The position numbers and the translations under genes were made by a program. Below are positions 33,653 to 44,366 of a stretch of 64,000 nucleotides of DNA, piece after piece (position 1 is the first letter of the stretch; every line of letters starts with the position of its first letter). The notes beneath the pieces were generated by a model. It did no database searches. It had not been told where the DNA came from and saw nothing but the letters and a program-made list of their open reading frames with translations. Source of the DNA: Mantis religiosa (Eukaryota; Arthropoda; Insecta; Mantodea; Mantidae); contig CM060957.1 of the NCBI GenBank assembly GCA_030765055.1, positions 197,467,835-197,531,834 on the forward strand, read 5' to 3'.

Positions 33653-35100
33653 TCAGGTTTGGAAATGAAAGGTCATGTGGATGTTAATATTTGGGATGTA
33701 CCATTCTGCACCTGTAGCTATTCTGAGATAGCGGTTTTGCAAAACCTGCAGTTTGTTTAGATGGCATGGCGCTATAGCACTCCACACTTGACAGGCATAA
33801 GTAATAGCCGGTCTCAGTATTTGTTGGTATATTAGTAATTTATTTCTGAGGCTCATTGAGGATTTTTAATTATAGAGTGGGTATAACATACCCATGCGTT
33901 TTGTAATTTTGGAGGCCACTGAAAGGATGTGGTCCTTCCAAGTCAGATGCTTGTCAAGTAGTACTCCTAAGTATTGGGCCTGATTGCTCCAGGGAATATT
34001 TTCTCCTGCCAGTTGTAGTTGTGGGACGTCCTGGATTTGGCGACGAGTGAATGTAACGGCCTGGAACTTTGCAGCCTTTACACGTAGTCGCCATGTAAGG
34101 AACCAGGCGGATAGCATGTTGGCAAAGCGCTGTAGACGTTGCACAGCCATGAAGTGCTGGCGTGAGGTCGTGGTGATGGCTGTAAATTGATATCACCTAG
34201 ATGTAGGTGAGGTACATCTTGTAGTGCTCGCTGTGTGAATGTGACGTTCTGGGACTTTGTGGCATTGAGTTTCAAACCGCCAAGTCGCAAACCAGGCGTG
34301 CAGCATATCCGCGAATATCTGTGCCCGTTGCACTGCGACGTGATGACGCTTTGATGCTGTTGTTATGGCAGTATCGTAGGCAAATAGGTAGAGGTTGCAG
34401 CATCTCAGGGTTGGCAGCATGTGTTTATATATGTAAGGAAATCAGGGGCCCAAGGACACAGCGTTTAGGTAATCCTGCGTTTATGGAGTAGGGCTCAGAT
34501 AGGATGTCGTCTTTTGCGACGACAAATGAGTGGTTCTGAAGGTATTGGTGTATAATTGTTGCATTGAACGAGGCGATGTAGGAGGCCTTCGTGCCAGACA
34601 GAATCGAAGGCTCGGGATATATCTAGAAAGAGGACTGCAACGTAATGCCGATTATTGAACCCTTTAACCACTTAGTCCAATAGGTGAAGGAGCTGATGTG
34701 TAGTTGAATGTTGGTACAGAATGGTTTGGAGGCGCTTTTGTACTACTTTTTCTAACAACTTGCTGATGGATGGTAGCAGACTGATAGGCCTGTGACTGGT
34801 AAGGTGTTTAGCGTCTTTTCCAGGCTTTGGAAGATTTATTACTCTAGCATGCTTCCATGCCACTGGAAAATAGGCCAATAGCAGCAAGCTGTTGGAAAGA
34901 TGCACTAGGAGTTTTATCCAGGTTTGCGGCAGGGCTCTAAAGGCAGCATATGGCAAGTTGTCGGCTCCCGCTGCCTTAAAGGGCCTTACAGAGGTGATGA
35001 CGCTCCTGAGCTCAGGCAAGAATGTTAGGTGGACCTCATGCATTATGTGAGGAACAATAATGTAACGGTGGACTTCTGAAATGATTTCATCTGTCAATTC
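33653..35100 (-). pseudogene. LINE J1 ORF2 reverse transcriptase
   Basis: The frame 34672-35097 carries 'AAGADNLPYAAFRALP', 'ARVINLPKPGKDAKHLTSHR' and 'PISLLPSISKLLEKV'. After a shift come 'FLDISRAFDSVWHEGLLHRL' (motif A) and a degenerate 'LYLFAYDTAITTASK' (palm box FADD changed to FAYD). At about 34190 the sequence jumps back and repeats the post-palm block: 'VQRAQIFADMLHAWFATWR' is followed later by 'VQRLQRFANMLSAWFLTWRL'. It then continues to 'YLGVLLDKHLTWKDHI' and 'LRPAITYACQVWSAIA' (33653-33856). Confidence 0.85.
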
Positions 35101-36315
35101 GCCGTCTATTGATTCTGCCGGTTGGAAGGTGGAGGCTAGATGTTCGCCATAGCTCGACCGTATCCCTTGCAGAAGAAGCTACTCTTGTCGTCAATTAATG
35201 GCTGGTGTGAAGCAGGAATTTTCAGGAGTGCTTAGTCATTCTCCAGAGGAAGGTATCATTAGGATCAAGCGTACATAGCTTCTACTCCCATTCTTCGTTG
35301 CTTAATTCTATAATCTCAAATCTCAGTAGGTATTGTAGCTGATTCCACTCACGCTTGTGAAGAGGGTCACACGTTTGCTGAAATTGGCGCCGAGTTTTGT
35401 TTTTGTCAGCAATGAGTCTGCGCAGTTTAGGCGGAAGAGGTTTTTGAGCAGGGAAGTTGGCTTTTCTTGTTGGGGTAGCTAACTCCATAGCTGAGGCCAT
35501 AGTGGTGGTGATTTTGGTCGCCAGCTGGTCGGCTTCTTCTGCACTATTGCAGGGATTTTTCTCAGCTGGCTGCTGTGCCATTAGTTTGGAGAATTTACCC
35601 CAATTTGTAAAGCGGGGATTTATGTTGCTAGAGGGTGTCTTAGCAGTGGCTCGGTTTTGGTATAGAAAAACTTCAGGGATAGATAGGATTTGGGGGTGTC
35701 CCCGGATGTTTTGCAGTATGGCAATATCCAAACAATCTGGTGGATGACGGTCCGCATGGGTTATTGTGGGTGAAGTAGGAGCAATAACCGCAAGATTTTG
35801 GTGTTCTAAGTAACGCTCCAGTAGAGCAACTCTGGCATTGCGGGTGTGGAGTTCCACTGTGGGCTTTTTGCATTACAGTTACCCATGGTTATTGTTGGAG
35901 AGCCTGCAGAAAAGATGGAGTCTAGTTCCCCACAGTTGAAAGGCCTACTTGGTGGTATGTGGATGGAGTAAATGTAAAGAGGACCTTTGTTGGTGGTCAC
36001 CTGAATACCTGTGGCTTCTAGCACACCGTTAGGTGGCAGGTGTATTAGATGGTGCTTTATGGTGCAGCTAATATATACTGCCGTGCCGCCAGATCCATCA
36101 TCACGGTCAGACCTATAGCAGATCATACCTGGAATGGATGCTTTCATATGGCTGGATAGGTGAGTTTCTTGAACCAAGAAGATCTGTATTTTATTGACTG
36201 CAAGGAAGTTGGTAGCTTCCTTCAATTTGTTCCTCAGCCCATTTGCATTCCAGGAGCAAATTCTAAGGTTTAATGCGTTGGATATAACCTTATTGCTGTC
36301 CGCCATGTTGTCCAA
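35101..36315 (-). pseudogene. LINE J1 ORF2 endonuclease
   Basis: ORF2 starts with 'MADSNKVISNALNLRICSWN' (Met at about 36306; a MDN reads in just upstream). 'NANGLRNKLKEATNFLAVNK' and 'IQIFLVQETHLSSHMKASIP' give the endonuclease N-terminus with the catalytic Glu. The GDFN motif has become GNCN, which would disable nicking. Frames 35673-35873 and 35282-35857 continue the domain and the linker to RT. Its start overlaps the end of ORF1 by 17 nt. Confidence 0.85.
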
Positions 36316-38201
36316 AATAGGTGAATACGGTGTGCACTAGGATGGTTGAAGGTGTTATAGTAGCCGGTCGTTGGGCTAATGCTTCGATCAAGGCTACTGC
36401 AAATGTGCTGGGATTTTATCCACCAGCTTCAGAAACTGCGCATCTGGAATGGCAGGACAATGTAGTGGTGTTGTGTCCGTAGATGGGATAGGTGGCCGTT
36501 GTACAGCCAGTCGTTGTTGAGCCTGCTGCTTTGTCGCAGAAGGTGGATGGCTTCTGGTAATTACGGCCAAGCTCTTAGGATCAGAGTCTGGTGCAGATCT
36601 GGTTGCTGCTTTACGTTGCTGTAACGGAGCGGTTAGTTTCTGCACGGTGGTTGTGTGCTCCTGTGGCTTAGGTTTGACAGGTATGTCCATCGTAGCTTCA
36701 ATTTCTGCGTTTACTGCAGGTTTGTTTGCTTCGTTTGCACTTTGGAGAGCGGCAGCATAGCTCTTGTGTTGTATCCATATCGGTGTTGGAAGACTAGGAT
36801 GCTAAGTACCCTTAAAGGCTTCTCTTGGAAGACCCATAGGATTTGCCACCTTTGGTGCAGCATCAAAGCTTGTGCGCTGGCCATTTTTATTTAGGTGCAT
36901 CTCCACCCTTGCTTCTTGCCACACAGAGCATTTTGCGTAATGCCAAGAATGATCACCGCCGCAATTATGGCAGGTGGGCTTTGAATTTGGAAGACCCACT
37001 TTCTGGCAGTCTGCCCGTTTATGTCCTGGTTCTCCACAAAAGGAGCATACAGGCTCAAGACGGCAGCCTGCAGCACTATGGGTGAACTGCTGGCAGTTTG
37101 TACATTGAAGGGGTCTGGCTGGTGGACGGTAGGATTCAACGCGGACAACAGCATTGAACATCCTTGTCTCCTTGTAAATATTTTGGTAGTTGCCTTCCTT
37201 CTTAAGGGCAACTCTGAAGTGGGGTAGCAGTTGTGGTTTTGGGCTGCGGTTAGAGCGTAGTTTACCAACTCTCTCAACTGGATACAGCTGCACCTTAAGA
37301 TATAACATAACGTCAGCCTCCATGATATACATTGGTAGGTCTTTTAACGTCACGTGGAGTAGATTTTCCTCTGGCAGAAGTGTTGTCAGAAGCTGGACGT
37401 TGCTATCAGTGAGCACTTTGCGGAGCGCACGATGGTCATCAGGTGACTCCGTTATAAACGCTACTGAGCCGTTCATGTTCCGGACAGTGTACTTAATAGT
37501 CAGATGGCTGGTGCTTAAGTAGGATGTTAAATTCCTTGCGTTCCTTCGGTCTCTCAAGAATATTGGGTTACCTTCATGGAACGGGCTACTGGAGCGTTTG
37601 GCGATGGAGTTCTCACTGGAGTAGCAGAAGAAGTTGTAGCTACTGGCGAGGTTGTCGGATCTGGACATTTCCTCTTGTTGTTTTGGGACTGAGGTGCCGA
37701 TTCTGCATCCTGGGCCGTCATGAGCCCTCGGTACCTGTTTGTTGTGGGCAATGGTTCAGGTTGTAGGGCAAGTTTATGTGCTTTAGTCCTAGGTTTAGCG
37801 GACTGCATCTCCCACTGTTGCGTGGCAGCCTGCTGTCTTGCATTTTGCAGCAAGTATATTGATATGGCCTCAACTCTAGCGCGATGCGCGGAGTACAGGC
37901 GCAAGGCACCGATGGTAACTACCTGGTTAGCCTTCTCCACTGAGCTGGAGATTTGCTGGTCTGCAGCTTCCAGGAATTTCAACCTTGCCTGCTTCTATAG
38001 CGATAGCGTTCGCTCATCACCTCGACTCAAAGGCATATGAGGGTCAACTATAAGTGATTCATGCATGAAATCACGGAAGTCCCCTCCTTGGAGATAGTAC
38101 TGCAGACAATTCAATTCTTGCGATGCCGCAATATTATTATTTAACTCTGCCATCTGGTGATCCTGTATTTCAGCAGCTGGGTTGGTCTTAGCTGCCTCCA
38201 C
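36299..38201 (-). pseudogene. LINE J1 ORF1 (gag-like, zinc knuckles)
   Basis: Reads 'MPLSRGDERTL' (37995-38201), a low-complexity linker (37554-37982), 'LKYTVRNMNGSVAFITESPD'-type sequence, 'YPVERVGKLRSNRSPKPQLL' and 'LPHFRVALKKEGNYQNIYKE'. Zinc knuckles follow: 'CTNCQQFTHSAAGC', 'CSFCGEPGHKRADC' and 'CHNCGGDHSWHYAKC' (36802-37668). The order (pre-C2HC domain then CCHC knuckles) is typical of Jockey-clade ORF1, an RNA-binding chaperone. Frameshifts separate the blocks. Confidence 0.85.
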
Positions 38202-38760
38202 GTTATGATATAGGAGCGATCAATCCAGCCAATTACGGGGCACAATAAAACTACCAATAGGAAGTTAGTATTTGGGAGGCAGGGGAAGAACACAATGTTG
38301 TGCCTGAGAACAAGAGCTAAGCCCTTGCAAATCTAACAGAATAGATGAAAGAAGAAATTTAAGAATAAAAGAGCAAGTGAGGGGCGCTAAGAAGCCCGAA
38401 TTACAGAGGGCCTATCCTTAAGGGCGCCTAAAACCAGTCACGAGGACTGTTGGCTGCGGCCTTGTAATTCTGCCCGTTCACTTTGCAGGATTATGTAGCT
38501 CTTGCAGGCTCTGATCCTTTCTTCACGCCTCCAAGAGGCTGGCCGGGCTCTTCGATTCTTCTACGAAGCACGCACATTGATGCTGCGCCTACGCTGCAGC
38601 TAGCTGATAGCGTTGATACTTCCTGCGAGAATCGCTGGTACCCAAGGGCCAAGCATTGAGAAGGGCTGCTTTGGCCTTACTGCGGTGCTCGCTGGAACGG
38701 TGTTGCCTCTCCGGTGTCTCGAAGAGAAGTGGAAATGAGAGGCAATTCACGCTTTTTTTT

Positions 38761-39016
38761 TCTAACTACTAAGATAGGAGATGAAAAGTTGGTAAGGTGG
38801 TTTGAGGAGCTTTGTGGAATCCCACAAAAAGCACTCCTGTTAGTGAAGGTGAAGTTGAGGAGCTGGCCGTCTATAACGGCGAGCGGGTAGAGAATGATTG
38901 CCAGGCGTCGAACATGACCAAAAGGCCCTGAACGAGGCGCGTGGAGTGTAAGGAAGAAAATGTTGAAGGTATTCAGGGTAAGGAGTAGAAAGGGAACTCT
39001 TTATTGTAATATGTAT
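38761..39016 (-). other. LINE-like flank of the gypsy insertion
   Basis: A poly-T/A run (38753-38760) and about 250 bp, split from 44367 onward by the gypsy element. No protein motif found. It may be the remainder of the LINE whose ORF1 lies at 44370-45960. Confidence 0.4.
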
Positions 39017-39388
39017 TGTTACGTAAGCGGCAAGCCTACGATGCCAATCAATAAACGACGGCCGGCGGAGGGAGGGGAGACTTCGTTTACCCCTCCTCCT
39101 GCCGCTCGAAGTAGCACGAAGTTTCGAGGATGTTTTCCCCCTCCATAAAAGGAGACTCGAGAAACTTCGGGCCGCGATCAATACAAACGAGGCGAAGGTC
39201 AGCTTGTGCTTAGTGTGCCGTGGGTGCAGTAATGTAAGGTGCGCCGATTGTACGTCGAAAGACGAACTGGCTTAGTTTTAATTGTATACATTACGAAATT
39301 GTAATTGTGATATTGGAATAAGGTGGAAATAAAGAACATTTTGAGTGGTGTAATTGAACTTTTAATTTTACATACCCACAAAGTCACA
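39017..39388 (+). repeat. 5' LTR of G3
   Basis: Starts TGTTACGTAAGCGGC, ends CAAAGTCACA. CATAAAAGG (39144-39152) is a plausible TATA box and AATAAA at 39328-39333 a poly(A) signal, giving U3-R-U5 order. Confidence 0.92.
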
Positions 39389-39408
39389 ACTGGCGTCAGA
39401 AGTGGGAC
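39389..39408 (+). promoter_or_regulatory. Primer-binding region of G3
   Basis: ACTGGCGTCAGAAGTGGGAC follows the LTR directly, the position of a tRNA primer site. I cannot assign the tRNA by eye. Confidence 0.5.
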
Positions 39409-39415
39409 AACGGCC

Positions 39416-40570
39416 ATGGAATCGGCATTGGAAAAGCTTTTGGAAAAGATGAGCGAATTAACAGCGAAGACGGAATCTGCAAATAAGAACCTGGCCGCGG
39501 AACTGAAACAAATGAAGACGGCTAATGACAACATCACCGAGCAAATGGAAGAAATGAAGACGGCCAGCGATAACATCGCCGAGAAGATGGAAGAAATGAA
39601 GGCGGAACTAACAGCAAAGACGGAGGAGGCAAACAGCAGCCTGACCGCGAAGATGACCGAATTGACCGTGGAGATGAAAGCGGCAAACGAGGCCCTTGCC
39701 GTGAAGTTCGAAGAGTAGCTGAGTGGCGTAAAAGAGAACGTCACAGAGTTAGGCGAGCGCGTCGAACACCTGCCGAGCCAGGTTGACGAGCTGGAGGGAA
39801 GGGCTGACAGTAGCGCAAAGCCCCTGAACGCAATGGTGGAGGATGTCGTCGGCAGGAGGTTAAAGTATTTGAAGGTCGACGCACCGGGTCGTAACACAAC
39901 ATCGGCGCGCGTCAAACCTCCGAAATATGACGGCGCGTTAACGTTTGAGGTCTTCCGCCGCCAATTCGACGCAGTGGCCAAGCACAACAAATGGTCACCA
40001 GAGGAGGAGGCCACACAGTTAATAGCGAGCTTCCAGGGACGGGCCGCGGAAGTCCTGAACGCGGTACAGACAGCGGTGGCGTCCAAGGACATCTGGGAGG
40101 CCCTGGAGAATCGTTTTGGAAACCACCGCTTAGCCGCAGCGTACCGCAGCCAGCTAAAAGCAAGGTCGCAGCAGCCAGGGGATATGCTGCAGGAGTTCGC
40201 CCTGGCAGTTGAACAACTGGCTAGCAAGACCCTAGTCGACCTCCCACCAGAGCTCGTATCCCGGGAAGCTGCCTACACATTCGTTGACGGTGTACGGGAC
40301 ACGGAGATTCGTCAGCGCCTAATGCTCCGCGATTATAAAACAATCCACAAGGCGTCCACGGCAGCATTAAGGATGGAGGCGGCCTAGGTAACAGCTATCC
40401 CGTCGTCGTGAACGAGGAGTGTGCGCTACGCCGGAGACAGAAGACCAGCCGAGGGACGCCGGCGAACACCTAGTGGCCTGTGTTGGGGTTGTGGACAGCC
40501 GGGACACCTAGAGAGATACTGCCGACACCAAGAAGAGCAGCCAGAAGAACGAGTAAGGTCCGGCGTGGAG
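39416..40570 (+). pseudogene. Gypsy gag (G3)
   Basis: From ATG 39416 a coiled-coil region repeats a KTASDNIAEKMEEMKAEL-like unit (39500-39710). After an in-frame TAG at 39716 the same frame continues: 'VKPPKYDGALTFEVFRRQFD', 'HNKWSPEEEATQLIASFQGR', 'DGVRDTEIRQRLMLRDYK' (39833-40387). A TAG (40385) and a TGA (about 40409) precede a complete CCHC knuckle 'CWGCGQPGHLERYC' (40480-40521). The frame is otherwise unbroken, so only three stops disable this capsid protein. Confidence 0.9.
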
Positions 40571-41400
40571 AGGGGCACGTCGGTGCCATTAGCAGCATCC
40601 CCTCGAGTGACACTGCGCGCCGTTATCCGGCGGATGGAAGACAGCCTCATCGCGGACGGTTGGGTAAGAGGAAAGAACTGCCGCGTGCTGGTGGACACTG
40701 GGGCAGCCGTGACCAGCATCAGACCTGACGTGGCGAAGGGTTTGCCGACGAGGAAGCCGAGCCGACATCACCAATTGAGACGGCACCGGGCGACACCTAG
40801 CCTGTGGAGAAGGAAGCCCTGCTAAAGTTGACCTTGGGAAGGAGTACCGTACGTCTGTGGGTATTCGTGACGAAGATGGCTTAAGAGGTGAGTCTGGGAC
40901 TGGATGCCCTCGGGAGCCACGAGGCGACGGTCGACGTCGGCAGGAAAGTCCTGCGTCTCAACGGACATGAGGTTATACTCCGACAACCCGAAGAGCGCCT
41001 TGGAATCTGCAGGGTCGTCTTGAACGAAGACGTGGTTGTCCCCGCGAGGTGCGAGGTGGTGGTGACAGCGCGACTGGAAGGCCAGAGAACCAGCAAGATA
41101 ATGCTGGACCAAAAGACGCCTGTACGCGCACTGTATGTAGCCAGGGCATTGCTGCCGTGCCGAGAGGAGGTGCCAGTGAGACTGCTAAATCCAGCGGACA
41201 CCGATCACGACGTCCAGGCCGGGACGGAGTTGGGAACGGGCGAGCCCGTGGTGAGCGTAATAGCAATCGACAAGCCACAGGAGCCGGGGCGTACGCAACA
41301 CCTGGGGCCCCGGCTAGAAGGCTTAATGGAGACGGTGCCCAACCACCTGACCGAAGAGCAACTGGTGAAATTTCGACAATGCTGAGGCGATTCCAGCGCG
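40571..41400 (+). pseudogene. Gypsy protease region (G3)
   Basis: 'CRVLVDTGAAVTSIRPDVAK' (about 40681-40740) is the retropepsin active site. A frameshift near 40775 is followed by 'SLGLDALGSHEATVDVGRKV', 'LRLNGHEVILRQPEERLGIC' and 'VPARCEVVVTARLEGQRTSK' in 40888-41385, ending 'EEQLVKFRQC', which leads into RT. Confidence 0.85.
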
Positions 41401-41441
41401 TCTTCAGCCAAGGCGATAGTGACTACGGCCGCACGGACTAA

Positions 41442-42800
41442 GTGCTTCACCGCATCGACACCGGGGATGCCCGGCCTATTCGGCAACCACATAGGCGCGT
41501 TCCGTTGGCGAAGCAAGGGGCGGTACGAGACATGCTGGAGGACATGAGATCCATGGGGGTGATTGAAGAGTCTGACTTCCCTTGGTGTTCCCCTGTAGTC
41601 CTGGTACCGAAGAAGAACGGCGAGCTACGCTTCCGCGTGGACAACAGGAAACTGAACGCTGTCACCCGGAAGGACTGCTTCCCCTTACCCCGGATAGACG
41701 ACACCCTGGACACGCTAGCTGGTGCGCAGTGGTTCTCGACCCTGGACCTGAAGTCGGGCTATTAGCAGGTAGCTCTAAACCCGAGAGACAAAGAGAAGAC
41801 CGCATTCTCGACAGGCCAAGGGTTTTGGCAGTTCACAGTTACGCCCTTTGGCCTCTGTAACTCACCAGCTAGCTTCCAACGCCTCATGAAGTCAGTGATG
41901 AGAGAACTGACTTACAACGCCTGCCTGCTATACCTGGACGACAACATAATCGTCCGTAAAACCTTTGCAAACCATCTCGAGAATTTGAGTGAGGTGCAAC
42001 AGAGATTGCAGGCGACCAACTTGAAGCTGAACGCGAAGAAGTGCCAGCTCTTCCGCAAGGAAAAGAACTACTTAGCCCACATGGTCTCAGCAACCGGAGT
42101 GGCCAGAGACCCGGAGAAAACACAGGCTGTGAGAGATTGGCCTCGCCCAAAGGATAAGAAAGGGTTGCGCAGTTTCCTGGGGCTGCGCAGTTATTAATGC
42201 CGCTTCGTTAAGGGGTTCTCCAACATCAGAAAATCCGTCACCCGCCTGACAGAGGAACACCGGCCTTATGTGTGAACGGAGGATGACGAAAACGCTTTCC
42301 AGAACCTAAACGAGATCCTGGAAGTTCTCCGATTTTGGGTTTCCCACAACCGGGTGGCGCCTTCACCGTGGACACAACGCCAGCGACCATTAAATTGGAG
42401 GTGTCCTATCGCAGATCCAGGACGGCCATGAGCGGGCGATAGCCTACTACAGCAAGACGCTATCCAAGGTAGAGAAGAACTACTGCGTCACCCGACGAGA
42501 ATTATTGGCGGTAGTAAAGACCTTGGAGCACTTCCACAAGTACCTGTACGGTCAGCCATTCCACCTGAGGACTGACCATTCCGCCTTAACCTGGCCATTG
42601 AGCTTTAAGAACCTGGAAGGCCAGACAGCACGTTGGGTTCAGAGGCTGCAGGAGTACGACTTCACCTCGGAACATCGCAGAGGGAAGAGCCACGGTAACG
42701 CGGACGCTATGTCCCGAAGACCCTGTCCAGAAGAGTACGGCCAATGCACAAGAGTGGAAGAGAAGGAGCGTGCCGCAGCAGTCCGAGTAGTCACGGCAGT
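41442..42800 (+). pseudogene. Gypsy reverse transcriptase and RNase H (G3)
   Basis: RT blocks in order: 'GVIEESDFPWCSPVVLVPKK', 'FRVDNRKLNAVTRKDCFPLP', 'WFSTLDLKSGY' followed by TAG at 41763, 'FTVTPFGLCNSPASFQRLMK', intact catalytic 'LLYLDDNIIV', then 'LRSFLGLRSY' and TAA. RNase H follows after shifts: 'YYSKTLSKVEKNYCVTRREL', 'LYGQPFHLRTDHSALTWPLS' and 'RRGKSHGNADAMSRRPC' (42430-42730). The palm is intact but several stops and frameshifts inactivate it. Confidence 0.92.
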
Positions 42801-42993
42801 GGCTGCGGATGGCTGGGATAGCGCAGGCCTGAGGAGGGAGCAGAAGGCACACAGACTTGGGGTCTCTCTTGAGAGAACTGGAGGCAGGGACAAGGCCCAC
42901 CTGGAAGGACATCGCACAGAGGAGCGCCACCTACAAAACGTACTGGGCCCAATGGGACTCCTTGAATACCAGAGAGGATGTCCTGTTCCGGGT

Positions 42994-43437
42994 TTAACCC
43001 AGAGGTTCTGCTCCCATTAGTCCTGAAGCCGTAGGAACTGGACCCGGGCCTCCTTCAACGAGGGAGTATCCGAGCTGTCCCAAAGGGCGCTACGCATCCT
43101 CCGTGGGGCTTTCCATAGGCCAAGACCTAGAGACTAACAAGCCCCCCCATCTGGTCCCATGGACTCAAGACGGGATGGAAGTGGATAGGCCACTTACGCG
43201 CGTCAACACTCAAGGTGAAGACTACCGAACAACCTCGGTGGGGCCGCCTAGTGAGATAGCACACCTTCTACTAGCTTAGCAGGCTAGTACCTGGGAGAAT
43301 TAATGGCTTCCCTCAACCCCGTCCGAAGACGTACCCGATTCCCTCGGTATCGGGAACACACTGCCGCCTCGAGTCCATCCCAATCCGAACAACCCCCGAA
43401 GGAAGGGCTCGGCTGTACGACCCGAGGTTCCTCTAGT
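42994..43437. mobile_element. Unidentified 444-bp insertion with 11-bp target duplication
   Basis: The gypsy frame reads up to CTGTTCCGGGT (42983-42993), then foreign GC-rich sequence, then the same CTGTTCCGGGT (43438-43448) and gypsy resumes. The insert has no poly(A) tail, no A/B boxes I can support and no clear inverted ends. Both ends hold a CCC.GAGGTTC motif in direct orientation. It cannot be assigned to a family. Confidence 0.65.
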
Positions 43438-43983
43438 CTGTTCCGGGTATGGGAATCACCCGATGGGAAGACGCAGAGAGGACAGTTGGTACTACCCCGG
43501 AGTAAGGTCCCGGAAGTCTTGGAAGAAGTGCTCGCCGGTACTTCAGGAGGACACCTGGGAGCGAACCTGACGATTGACAAACTACGACAGCGTTACTACT
43601 GGCTGAGGCTCCGAGCAGACGCTGAGAGATGGAGCCGTCAGTGTCAAGTGTGCGAGGCCCCCAGACTAGGAGCCGGGGTCGCATGCAACAGTACAACGTT
43701 GGAGCGCCGTTCGAACGGATCGCCGTTGACATTGCAAGCCGTTGACAGGCAAGCCAACAGCCAAGTGTTCCAGCAAGGTGACTTTGTCTGGTTGTACCGC
43801 CCTACCCGGACGAAGGGACGTTGCCCGAAGCTTCAGCAGCCATGGCAAGGACCGTACCGTGTGGTGAAAAGGATTAACGACGTGGTTTACCGCATCCAGA
43901 AGGTGCCCCGAGGAAATATGTTGGTGGTACACCTGGATCACCTGGCCCGCTACGATGGCGCTGTTCGGGACGACCAGCCTTAA
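43438..43983 (+). pseudogene. Gypsy integrase with core deletion (G3)
   Basis: Contains the zinc-binding N-terminus ('GGHLGANLTIDKLRQRYYWL' ... CQVC) and, in another frame, the first core strand 'APFERIAVDIA'. It then jumps directly to 'QQGDFVWLYRPTRTKGRCPK' and the GPY/F domain 'WQGPYRVVKRINDVVYRIQK', ending at a stop at 43981. Most of the DDE core is deleted near 43740. Confidence 0.9.
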
Positions 43984-44366
43984 GGAGGGAGCAGTGTTAC
44001 GTAAGCGGCAAGCCTACGATGCCGGTCAATAAACGACGGCCGGCGGAGGGAGGGGAGACTTCGTTTACCCCTCTTCCTGCCGCTCGAAGTAGCACGAAGC
44101 TTCGAGAATGTTTTCCCCCTCCATAACAGGAGACTCAAGAAACTTCGGGCGGCGATCAATACAAGCGAGGCGACGGGCAGTTTGTGTTTAGTGAGCCGTG
44201 GGTGCAGTAATGTAAGGCGCACCGAGTGTACGTGGAAAGACGAACCGGCTTAGTTTTAATTGTGTACATTACGAAATTATAATTGTGACACTGGAATAAG
44301 GAGGAAATAAAGAACATTTTCAGTGGTGCAATTGAACTTTTAATTTTACGAACCCACAAGGTCACA
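43982..44366 (+). repeat. Polypurine tract and 3' LTR of G3
   Basis: AAGGAGGGAGCAG (43982-43994) primes plus-strand synthesis in this family. The LTR is 43995-44366, the same 372-bp length as the left one. Confidence 0.92.

Larger units (their letters stand above)
33300..38760 (-). mobile_element. Jockey-like LINE J1, near full length, chimeric
   Basis: On the minus strand: 5' UTR (38760-38202) homologous to that of J2 (shared 'TTCGAGACACCGGAGA', 'GCGAGCACCGCAG', 'AGCTAGCTGCAGCG' and 'ACTGGTTTTTAGGCGCCC'-type blocks), ORF1, ORF2 and a 3' end (33300-33430) that also resembles J2's. ORF2 contains a duplicated RT segment at 34190 indicating two joined copies. Many frameshifts; inactive. Confidence 0.85.
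39017..44366 (+). mobile_element. Ty3/gypsy retrotransposon G3 with both LTRs
   Basis: Complete boundaries: 372-bp LTRs at 39017-39388 and 43995-44366, each TGTTACG...GTCACA; primer-binding region after the left LTR; polypurine tract before the right. Order gag, protease, RT, RNase H, integrase places it in Ty3/gypsy. No envelope gene. About 30 differences between the LTRs by eye (roughly 8%) indicate an old insertion. Flanking GTAT and CTAT could be a 4-bp target duplication with one change. Confidence 0.92.

Noticed and set aside
36655..37766. Plus-strand frames over LINE J1 ORF1
   Set aside because: Antisense of a gag with clear zinc knuckles; no independent motif.
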